A stretch of DNA of 7,246 bases from CAZYPH01 sp964649095 (lineage in GTDB: Bacteria; Bdellovibrionota; UBA1018; UBA923): contig CAZYPH010000108.1 of NCBI GenBank assembly GCA_964649095.1, positions 1 to 7,246 on the forward strand, written 5' to 3'. The notes under the pieces are model-generated. The model was given only the letters and a program-made list of their open reading frames with translations, did not search any database and was not told the DNA's origin. The translations under genes were made by a program, and so were the position numbers. How positions within the stretch are numbered: position 1 is the first letter of the stretch; every line of letters starts with the position of its first letter. Positions 1 through 6,396 of this stretch are shown here, piece after piece.

Positions 1-398
1 TTTTGTATTTGCGGATGGAATCGATACATGAGCCCTTCAAGCAGAACCAATTGTCGGAGGCGCGCCATCTCAAACAAACGCTGCGCCTCGTGCCCATCGC
101 GTACTAAAGGCTTTTCACACAAAACATGTTTTCCAGCTAGTAGTGCACGTTCGATGAGTGTCGCGTGATCGGAGTTCAAAACCGAAATATAGACGGCATT
201 AATACTTTGATCGGCCAAACAACTGTCGTAAGTCGGAAACGTTTTTTCTAAGCCATGTTTTACCGCAAACAAACGCGCCGAATCTTCGCTACGAGCCGCG
301 ACACCAACGATCTGAAGCCGATCTAGACTAGAAATCAAAGGCACAATTTTAACGGCAATGCGACTCGCGCCGAGCAACCCTAATTTTAAGCGTTGCAT
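1..398 (-). CDS. Gfo/Idh/MocA-family oxidoreductase, N-terminal part (runs off left edge)
   Basis: The window holds the first 132 codons of an NAD(P)-dependent dehydrogenase; the C-terminal substrate-binding domain is missing because the gene continues past base 1. The protein opens with a Rossmann dinucleotide-binding motif, GLLGASRIA (residues 7-15). It then has the family motif CEKPL (94-98), whose lysine (K96) is the usual catalytic or cofactor-contacting residue, and the segment EGLMYRFHPQ (121-130), which matches the EAFMYRFHPQ signature of the dihydrodiol/xylose dehydrogenase-like branch. Such enzymes oxidise or reduce sugars and related polyols in the cytoplasm; the substrate here cannot be read from the sequence. 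The ATG at 398 lies inside the end of the upstream kinase gene, with a 13-base overlap containing the kinase stop. No good Shine-Dalgarno is visible, so translation is probably coupled to the kinase. Family assignment is firm, specific function is not. Confidence 0.93.
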   Translation of the reverse strand, partial: MQRLKLGLLGASRIAVKIVPLISSLDRLQIVGVAARSEDSARLFAVKHGLEKTFPTYDSCLADQSINAVYISVLNSDHATLIERALLAGKHVLCEKPLVRDGHEAQRLFEMARLRQLVLLEGLMYRFHPQIQ

Positions 399-2134
399 AG
401 TGGGGCTCTAGTTGGTTTTGGGAAAAATATAGTCACTGTTGTTCCGGATCCTGGTAAACTGACGATTTGTTGACGATACGACTGTTTATTGACCCAATCT
501 AACATACTAGCAAGCCCCAATCCGCTTCCTTCTGCCTTAGTGGTTACCATTTGTCCTGCATATATTTTCTGAAGAGTATCGTGGTGAATTCCATCACCAA
601 AATCGAGAATTGACACACGGAACTCGAATTGATCTTCATCAAATGTGACAATAACAGAACTCATCTGAGAACTTGCCTCAATAGCATTAACAATCAGATT
701 CACAACAATTCTAGAAAACCCTTCAACCATAGGGCCTTCACTTGCAGTCGCAAAATCTAATTCAATTTTACGACTAGGATATTTTAACCGTAAAAGTGTA
801 ACCGATTCCAAAACAGCATTTCGAACCGAAGTTAGATCATGCAGGTACCTGCGCTGCCGCAATAGAGTCGTCGAAACTTGCTGAACAGATTTAGTTGCAA
901 TAGTTAAGGCCTGCAGTGGATCGGCGATCGCAATAGTACAAACATTACAGCCTTTTGTGGCATCAACAAACATCGCCGGTGCAACTCCCAAAACGGAAAT
1001 CGGTGACCCAAGGTCGTGCACCACTTGAGCTGAAAGCTCCATCGCATCACGACTACGTTGCTGGCTATTTTTCATGAGCCCACCTATGCGAGTAACTAGA
1101 TCTTTAATTTCTTTGGGCAGCGTCGAGTGACGTTCGTGCTCATAGAGCATGTCATTACTCACGGCATTAGCAAGCCTGCTAATTTGAAAGGAAATGAAGT
1201 TTGCGACTAGAACTGAAACCACAAGAATCGCAATTAAAACGAGAAGCCCCGGGGCTGCAGAATGAACGTCAACCGGAATTTTATAGAGCCATAGCAATAG
1301 AATCCAAAAAGTAATTAGACTCATGAAACTACTCAAGAGAATTAGACCACGAAGGCTAAGTAAAGGGCTCCAAGATTTCTTCAACGACACCGATCTACAA
1401 TGAGTTGATTGCAGTATCGCTGTTAGAATTAATAGAATTCCGAAACACCAACCATATTCAAAAAAATTTATACCGAGTAGGGCTGGGTGAACGCTCTGAT
1501 AGCGAATTGCTAAATCCGAAATATGCATTGATAAGAGTCCCAACAAAAATAACTGATGTACTCCGAAAGTGGCCCCAATTAACAAAGTAGCTGCAGCCGC
1601 CGTAACAAATGACTCGAGGAAGCTAAATAGTATGGTAAGAACCACCAAAAAATTACTAAGCTTCGGAATTTTGAAAAATAGCGCTGGAACAATTATCGAT
1701 CGTACAGTTAGGTACGAAATCCCTACAAAGATTATTACAAGAATAACTAGCAGCGAACGGTCCAAACAAAGCAGTCGTCGAAGAGTCCTGCCTAGGACAA
1801 GTGAAAGTAAAATCAACGCCACGAAATAGGGCACAATATAAACTAAACATTTAACAGTATTGGGATAATGAAGTCTCAATACGTAATTCGATAATCCATA
1901 TGCTAAATCACCCATTGCTACTAAAGCTGGAATTAAAGCATACCATCTCGGCAGAACAGTTTTGCGGAATGCGATACGCAACGAAATCCAACAAGCAAGA
2001 ATGACTTCAACAGTAGTAACAAAAATACCTTCGTTGAAATTTAAGTGTGGCGAGACCAAAGTCTCTGCCAAGATAGCTAGGACAAAACAAACACTGGGAA
2101 TAAGAGGCAAGTAAAGGGGTTCAAACTTCTGCAC
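386..2134 (-). CDS. Multi-pass membrane sensor histidine kinase
   Basis: A 582-residue kinase with a largely hydrophobic N-terminal half (about residues 8-316) containing roughly eight to ten predicted membrane helices, then a cytoplasmic HisKA/HATPase core. The H-box is VVHDLGSPIS with phospho-acceptor H373. The N-box is VVNLIVNAIEAS (N479, N483), the G1 box DFGDG (D511) and the G2 box GSGLGL (536-541), so the ATP-binding core looks intact. Between the H-box and the second dimerisation helix sits a CxxC pair (C396, C399), which is unusual there. I do not recognise the membrane sensor domain. The start is GTG at 2134: the reading frame is closed by an in-frame TGA a few codons upstream, and no in-frame ATG precedes the hydrophobic stretch. 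A 9-codon ATG frame (2147 down to 2121) overlaps this start. No response regulator is encoded in the window. The 3' end overlaps the oxidoreductase gene, suggesting co-expression; the kinase ligand is unknown. Confidence 0.9.
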   Translation of the reverse strand: MQKFEPLYLPLIPSVCFVLAILAETLVSPHLNFNEGIFVTTVEVILACWISLRIAFRKTVLPRWYALIPALVAMGDLAYGLSNYVLRLHYPNTVKCLVYIVPYFVALILLSLVLGRTLRRLLCLDRSLLVILVIIFVGISYLTVRSIIVPALFFKIPKLSNFLVVLTILFSFLESFVTAAAATLLIGATFGVHQLFLLGLLSMHISDLAIRYQSVHPALLGINFFEYGWCFGILLILTAILQSTHCRSVSLKKSWSPLLSLRGLILLSSFMSLITFWILLLWLYKIPVDVHSAAPGLLVLIAILVVSVLVANFISFQISRLANAVSNDMLYEHERHSTLPKEIKDLVTRIGGLMKNSQQRSRDAMELSAQVVHDLGSPISVLGVAPAMFVDATKGCNVCTIAIADPLQALTIATKSVQQVSTTLLRQRRYLHDLTSVRNAVLESVTLLRLKYPSRKIELDFATASEGPMVEGFSRIVVNLIVNAIEASSQMSSVIVTFDEDQFEFRVSILDFGDGIHHDTLQKIYAGQMVTTKAEGSGLGLASMLDWVNKQSYRQQIVSLPGSGTTVTIFFPKPTRAPLCNA

Positions 2135-2251
2135 AAAATACGCTCATAAAAAAATATCATTAACGCCTTCAGGCCGGCGATAGCTGCACGACTATACCTT
2201 AACAACGGCCGGTGGGCCAGCACACTTGACGTAGCCCTAACCCACTCATTG
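2135..2251 (-). promoter_or_regulatory. Likely promoter/leader region of the histidine kinase gene
   Basis: This stretch lies between the candidate terminator of the upstream operon and the kinase GTG start, so a promoter for the kinase-oxidoreductase unit would be expected here. The best -10-like hexamer is TATAGT on the minus strand (2196 down to 2191), five of six matches to the sigma-70 consensus, but the sequence 17 bases upstream is GC-rich and no convincing -35 box is present. A weaker alternative pairs TTGTTA with TATCGC at 17-base spacing. The Shine-Dalgarno before the GTG is poor (a GAG about seven bases upstream). Location is the main support; the exact promoter is not resolved. 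Confidence 0.22.
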
Positions 2252-2286
2252 AAAAAAGGGGAGGATGATAACCCGCCCCCCCCTTT
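2252..2286 (-). terminator. Intrinsic (Rho-independent) terminator with a G8 tract
   Basis: Read on the minus strand, AAAGGGGGGG (2286-2277) can pair with CCTCCCCTTT (2264-2255) around a 12-base loop. This gives a 10-bp stem with one G-T wobble, and the T run continues to six T in total (2257-2252). Hairpin plus T tract is the standard intrinsic terminator layout. It would end transcripts coming from the PLP enzyme operon, about 320 bases after that gene's stop. On the plus strand the hairpin is followed by only A residues, so it acts on the minus strand. The run of eight G/C (2276-2283) is a potentially slippery homopolymer. Confidence 0.7.
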
Positions 2287-2357
2287 AAAACTACTAAACA
2301 CAACCTAAGCTCAAATATCTGTAATCCCTGCTCTTTAGTTACACACACGGCCGTCTT

Positions 2358-2614
2358 CTAGGGTTGAACAATTGTCCAGCCTGTAAATTTTCGTACTGTC
2401 GAAGCGGGTATTTCAGCAACAATTAGTTGTATATAATTTACTCTATCTTCTAAGTTGTTTTGGTTACGTCTTTTACAAGCACGTTCGATTCTAAATTTAC
2501 GGCTGGATAGAATGTGAGGGCCTCAGTCAAAGAATATAGTGGACCTGCGCGTGCAAGATATAGGAATGAACCACTAAAAAGTGTTGTCCGATGGCGGGAC
2601 GGAATACCTAACAT
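2358..2614 (-). pseudogene. Possible decayed small gene or frameshifted 3' tail behind the PLP enzyme gene
   Basis: Between the PLP gene stop and the terminator, two overlapping minus-strand frames stay open. The first has an ATG at 2614, overlapping the PLP stop by 7 bases, and runs 54 codons to TAG at 2450; it contains TTLFSGS and ends with the residues LVKDVTKTT. The second is open from 2522 to TAG at 2358, has no ATG, GTG or TTG start, and ends with the residues FTGWTIVQP. Joined by one frameshift near 2450, they would make a protein of about 85-90 residues ending 72 bases before the terminator. TTLFSGS distantly recalls the SGGN motif near the end of serine/threonine dehydratases, which the PLP gene itself lacks, so this could instead be its displaced tail. 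I recognise no family. It could also be ordinary untranslated sequence, since open stretches of this length arise by chance. Confidence 0.22.
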
Positions 2615-3528
2615 CGAACTGCCAAACAACGCTCTCGGGCTTTTAGTGCGGCAGAGAGAGATACTAATGACGTCAAATCTTGCAGGGGTTGTATTGCTAG
2701 AAGTTCGGCCGTCTTCAACAAATCTTTGTCTCCAATCACAACAAAGTCAGAAAGGTATCGGCGTACAAAATGAAATACTTCTGGATTTGGCTTAGTAATC
2801 TTTAATCCAGGAGCCAACGATTCGTTTACTTTAACGTACTCAGGTGCCCCTCTAGTTAACGACTCTGCCCATGCAGAATGTGACTCATGTACAACGCCAA
2901 TGATCTCAATAGGAAGATCGTTAAGAATCTTTCCAACAATCTGACCCGCCACACCAGAGCCTACTCCAATTGGAAAGTATAGTTTGTTAGTACCTGCTAC
3001 CTGTCTACTAAACTCGGTGATCAGAGTAGAATGCCCAATGGCTAACAGTTCATCTGTAGAACTGATAAAGTACTTATTGTTCTCAATTGAGAAGTCTTTC
3101 GCGATTGATATTGTTTCCGTGAGATCTCCTCCGGCGGTTATGACGTCGGAACCCAGTGATCTTATTCTAGTGATTTTTTCCTCAAGCGTACCGATAGGGA
3201 CAAAGACGGTTAATCTTAATCCTAAGTCTTTGCAAATCATTGCAAGACTAAAACCGTGATTCCCCGTACTCGAAGCCACTAAGCCCATTGCATTGGAAGA
3301 GTGCTGCAGCATTGACAACAAAAGAGATGCGCCGCGAAACTTAAAGGTTCCGGATGGGGTTTGCTGTTCTTCTTTAATGACTATGTTTCGATTTATTCGT
3401 GTAGTTGGAGTTAAAACAGTTTCACTCATGGATGAAAGAAAGCGAATAACCAGATCACTATTTAACAGTGATTTGATGTTTCGTTCGTAAATATTAGACG
3501 TGTCAAAGAATCCAGTTCTAATATTCAT
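2608..3528 (-). CDS. Fold-type II PLP-dependent enzyme, serine/threonine dehydratase-like, atypical short C-terminus
   Basis: A 306-residue cytoplasmic enzyme of the tryptophan-synthase-beta superfamily. The PLP lysine is K63 in GTFKFRGA, which matches the family's SFKxRGA. The substrate/cofactor asparagine loop is SSTGNHG (86-92), and the phosphate-binding glycine loop is PIGVGSGVAG (186-195). These support a threonine/serine dehydratase, racemase or related amino-acid lyase; the exact substrate cannot be read. The end, DLTSLVSLSAALKARE, corresponds to the EPSSAxxLAAL helix of relatives, but the protein then stops after about eight more residues. The usual 25-30 residue tail with the SGGN motif contacting the PLP ring is absent. 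Relatives are usually around 320-330 residues, so a 3' frameshift or real divergence is possible. The start ATG follows the HD gene stop by 5 bases, with a purine-rich AAGAAGG about 13 bases upstream. It is the last clear gene of the operon and might supply or remove the amino acid used by the acyltransferase two genes upstream (inference). Confidence 0.85.
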   Translation of the reverse strand: MNIRTGFFDTSNIYERNIKSLLNSDLVIRFLSSMSETVLTPTTRINRNIVIKEEQQTPSGTFKFRGASLLLSMLQHSSNAMGLVASSTGNHGFSLAMICKDLGLRLTVFVPIGTLEEKITRIRSLGSDVITAGGDLTETISIAKDFSIENNKYFISSTDELLAIGHSTLITEFSRQVAGTNKLYFPIGVGSGVAGQIVGKILNDLPIEIIGVVHESHSAWAESLTRGAPEYVKVNESLAPGLKITKPNPEVFHFVRRYLSDFVVIGDKDLLKTAELLAIQPLQDLTSLVSLSAALKARERCLAVRC

Positions 3529-3533
3529 GGCTG

Positions 3534-4925
3534 TTAAGCCGCCTTCTTAGACTCTCGAAATAGTATTTTTTCTAGCGCCGATAGTCGATTGCTTCGATGA
3601 TAGGCAGTATGCCGAACTGCACTTAGTGTTTGTCTTAGAGTATTTTGTGGAAATTTATTTAGCAGTTCCAGTGCACCCATGGACCCGCTACTGAATGCCC
3701 TACAAAAGTTAAATAATTTATCAAGGCCTTTAGCCTCGACCGTACTTAAGATTAGGGCACCAAGAACAAATTCCTTTCTGTCGAACCGAGCTCTTTTTGT
3801 TCGACCAGATAACAAATAATTAAATGCCGTTTTGTAATGGCCAACCAGTTTTGGATCGCTAGTTATCTTTAGATATTTGTCTATTGTCTTTGGGAGGTGC
3901 TCACGGCTTCTCTTAAGTGCCCCAACCATAGTTTCAAAAGGAAGATCGCCTCCCGTTTCTATGGCAATGGCTTCAAGTAGACATAGACCAGTGGCAAATG
4001 CTTTTAAATAGATACTGCTCAATTCAATATTTCGAGAAGCATAAAAAGACTGTGATTCTAGGGTCTGCAAGGCGTGATTGGATTTTCCCCAAAACATATA
4101 ACTCGTATCGAGGGATCCAATGAAATCTAGAACGCCGAATATGGCTTTTCGATATTCATTGATGAAAAAGTAATTATTTCTAAGCGTAGAATTATTTTCA
4201 AACATTACGCTCCATGTATCTGACAAAAAAATTCCTGGATCACTAGCGGCAAACGATGAAAGATCCGTAGAAACCATCGCACGGCAATCATCAATCGCCA
4301 CTTCAATTTCATTCGCCGTAAAGCCTAAAATCGCTAGTGAATGGCAGGCTTTCTGTAATCTTGAGATTAATAATTTTTCCGGTGAGTTACCTCGGGTATC
4401 AGTTCGTCGAAACGGTATGGTCGATTCAATACAAGCTAAGACTCTAAGCATTTCATTGGTAGATAGGAATGGACTTAAAAAATGATGCGCAACCAACGCA
4501 CTTAAAAACTCATTAATGCCCTTACCTGGAATAACACTGTCGTTCTCTTCCATTCCAAATAGTACTGCGATCGCCCAAAGCCATGGATCAGAGCTCTGTG
4601 TCAACCCATGCTTTACATCTAACTTGAGTCCGTCGTCGGGTACCATTGGCCCAAGGCAGTCTATAAGACCTTGTCTCCATGACGAATCCACTTGAACATA
4701 AATAATATCGTGAAAGAGCGCGGCTATTCGCGCTATAGGAGATTTAGTTTTTGACACATCTATAGAATGTTCTGGCGCATGATAGTCGCGACTTTCTCCA
4801 CCCATTGCTCTAACCAATAGAACGGCAATGCGTTCTACATCTTCTGCTGTTACTGTTTTCTGCAAACTACTGAACACTTCAGAAATAATTTCAATGTACT
4901 TATTGGTTAATGACGTTGCTTTCAT
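3534..4925 (-). CDS. HD-superfamily phosphohydrolase-like protein with long uncharacterised C-terminal half
   Basis: A 463-residue soluble protein from the ATG at 4925. The N-terminal part carries HD-type metal-binding signatures: RDYHAPEHSIDV (about residues 46-57, H49 and H53), ALFHDIIY (70-77, the HD doublet H72-D73), VAHHF (145-149) and a downstream aspartate in STDLSSF (D221). The layout resembles the predicted metal-dependent HD phosphohydrolases with a YHxxEH motif, and more distantly cyclic nucleotide phosphodiesterases. Residues about 235-463 appear helical and match nothing I recognise. Next to a nucleotide cyclase and a PilZ protein, a role in hydrolysing a nucleotide or nucleotide-lipid is plausible but unproven. 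A TTG at 4952 in the same frame would add nine residues and overlap the upstream gene by 23 bases. The ATG at 4925 is preferred because it sits four bases after the upstream stop with an AAAGTAAAAG purine stretch before it. HD family call fairly sure; substrate unknown. Confidence 0.8.
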   Translation of the reverse strand: MKATSLTNKYIEIISEVFSSLQKTVTAEDVERIAVLLVRAMGGESRDYHAPEHSIDVSKTKSPIARIAALFHDIIYVQVDSSWRQGLIDCLGPMVPDDGLKLDVKHGLTQSSDPWLWAIAVLFGMEENDSVIPGKGINEFLSALVAHHFLSPFLSTNEMLRVLACIESTIPFRRTDTRGNSPEKLLISRLQKACHSLAILGFTANEIEVAIDDCRAMVSTDLSSFAASDPGIFLSDTWSVMFENNSTLRNNYFFINEYRKAIFGVLDFIGSLDTSYMFWGKSNHALQTLESQSFYASRNIELSSIYLKAFATGLCLLEAIAIETGGDLPFETMVGALKRSREHLPKTIDKYLKITSDPKLVGHYKTAFNYLLSGRTKRARFDRKEFVLGALILSTVEAKGLDKLFNFCRAFSSGSMGALELLNKFPQNTLRQTLSAVRHTAYHRSNRLSALEKILFRESKKAA

Positions 4926-4929
4926 TCTT

Positions 4930-6396
4930 TTACTTTCGAAAGATGTTACCAAAAAATCGACTTGTGGAGCCCAGCGTTTTGTAAACGCTAAGTCGTAGGT
5001 TAGTTAGCGGGTCTGTAGGTATCTCAGAGAATTGAGATAGATAAGCTAGAAGATCTGCATACATCTCGGACCATACAGTCAGGTCAACATTCTTTCCTGT
5101 AAGTATGCTTACAACATCAGCGACAATGATTTGTTCTTTAACCTTTTGTAATCCACCGTGTTCGTAAAAGATTTCCCAGGGAGTAAGACCAATTTTTTTA
5201 TAAAGTGGCAATAGGGCTTCAGTACAGCCACCGAGGATGTACCTTCTCTTAGATTGAAGCGCGACTATAAAACATTGCTTGATCAAGCCATAGAACAGAT
5301 CAGACCCTCTGTATTCTGGATCAGTACATAGGCGACTAAGAACAACCACTTCATCACGTCGTGGAAAGTTATCTGGAAATGTTACAAATTGATCATATTC
5401 ATTTTTTTCATCCGGCGTATGGAAGGTGATACGCCAGCTTCCAATCAGTCGACCTTGATGTTTAGCCATCAGTATACGGGACTGTGTATCAAACATATCG
5501 CTCATCGATTCTTCGCTTGAGTTACTATCGGCCTTCCCAACTTGGGCGTATGCTTTATAACGCAGCTTTAAAACGTCACGGTAATCATTAGCCGTCTTTA
5601 CAAAAGAGTAACTAATAGCGTCATTGGCCGATTTTACCTTCAATCCAGAGGCCTTTAGATCTCGAACAGTAAGACCAGAACCAAACTGCAATAAATATTG
5701 TCCTAGGCATCCATTAATCGATTCCGTTTTTTCTAGTAATTGGACACCAAGCCCCAATGAGTCTTTACCGCTACTGGATAAGATTCGGGTGTTTATGATC
5801 TTCAATTTTATATTAACTTGGCCAATGAGAGGGAAAGACACCGTGGAATCTAGAACCATTCCAGGAATGAGGAATTTATTTCTTAAGCTTGTAGAAAGTT
5901 GCATTCCATCAAGAGAAATATCTCGTACCACAAAATAGATATAGTCGTTAAACCGCGCCGGATTTGGTGCTACTCCCGCAGGCAGATAGTGCTCGCCACA
6001 CATCCACCTAGAGCTACCTCTCCTTTCAGTGGACGGATCGTATGAATTATCTCGTGCACACCACCGAAAACCAAATAGAGTATGGTGCTCTCCTATCTGA
6101 ACAGAAGCTACTTTGATGCCTGTAAATTCACACATTGAAGCACCAATCTGAAGCTTTAAGTTAATTTCATCGCCTTCGGTCAACGTCGTTGCGTTGTCTT
6201 TGTTGAGTATTAGTTCAACGCCAAGAGGCGATAATCGATAAACGGTAGCTTTAATTTCTTCAAAGCTATTTTTTTGTATATAGGCGGATATAGCTTCTCC
6301 CTTATATACATCTGCCGGGTTGATAGGGTCATGGATTGAAACAATACTATTCTCAAACTCTTGTTTAAATAACCGCTGACCTACTTGCTGATTCAT
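4930..6396 (-). CDS. PilZ-PilZ-acyltransferase fusion (N-acyl amino acid synthase / LuxI-like domain)
   Basis: A 488-residue protein with no signal peptide or membrane helix. Residues about 30-115 form a PilZ-like beta domain (VYRLSPLGVELIL, closing with LFGFRW). Residues about 120-235 form a canonical PilZ domain with both c-di-GMP-binding motifs, RRGSSR (125-130, RxxxR) and DISLDG (159-164, DxSxxG), closing with LGLGVQL. Residues about 262-410 resemble the GNAT-fold FeeM N-acyl amino acid synthase/AHL synthase group: LRYKAY (278-283), a DxxD pair (D300, D303), GSWRI (319-323), LSRLCTDPEYRG (353-364) and PLYKKIGLTP (397-406). These enzymes transfer a fatty acyl chain from acyl-ACP to an amino-acid-like acceptor. 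The glutamate equivalent to LuxI E101 appears to be valine (V352), while the following arginine is kept (R355). About 80 C-terminal residues are unassigned. Its ATG overlaps the cyclase stop (ATGA), with AGGA ten bases upstream. Inference: c-di-GMP controls acyl transfer. Confidence 0.82.
   Translation of the reverse strand: MNQQVGQRLFKQEFENSIVSIHDPINPADVYKGEAISAYIQKNSFEEIKATVYRLSPLGVELILNKDNATTLTEGDEINLKLQIGASMCEFTGIKVASVQIGEHHTLFGFRWCARDNSYDPSTERRGSSRWMCGEHYLPAGVAPNPARFNDYIYFVVRDISLDGMQLSTSLRNKFLIPGMVLDSTVSFPLIGQVNIKLKIINTRILSSSGKDSLGLGVQLLEKTESINGCLGQYLLQFGSGLTVRDLKASGLKVKSANDAISYSFVKTANDYRDVLKLRYKAYAQVGKADSNSSEESMSDMFDTQSRILMAKHQGRLIGSWRITFHTPDEKNEYDQFVTFPDNFPRRDEVVVLSRLCTDPEYRGSDLFYGLIKQCFIVALQSKRRYILGGCTEALLPLYKKIGLTPWEIFYEHGGLQKVKEQIIVADVVSILTGKNVDLTVWSEMYADLLAYLSQFSEIPTDPLTNLRLSVYKTLGSTSRFFGNIFRK

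Noticed and set aside
2159..2182. GC-rich inverted repeat (GGCG/CGCC with an 8-base loop) followed by a T-rich run just before the kinase start, resembling a second terminator or attenuator.
   Set aside because: The stem is only four base pairs, with a mismatch next to it, and the T run is several bases away; too weak to call.
2077..2301. A 74-codon minus-strand frame covering the terminator and the start of the kinase.
   Set aside because: It passes through the terminator hairpin and the kinase start in another frame and has low-complexity content, so it is most likely an accidental open frame.
2348..2716. An 11-base direct repeat, CGGCCGTCTTC, at 2348-2358 and 2706-2716, flanking the odd 3' end of the PLP gene.
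   Set aside because: Several 11-base matches are expected by chance in a window of this size, and the similarity does not extend past the core.
2514..2795. A 93-codon plus-strand frame across the end of the PLP gene.
   Set aside because: It is antisense to a gene with clear PLP motifs, has no recognisable protein content and no good ribosome site.
5624..5938. A 104-codon plus-strand frame inside the PilZ-acyltransferase gene.
   Set aside because: It is the reverse strand of the well-supported PilZ domain and shows no domain of its own.
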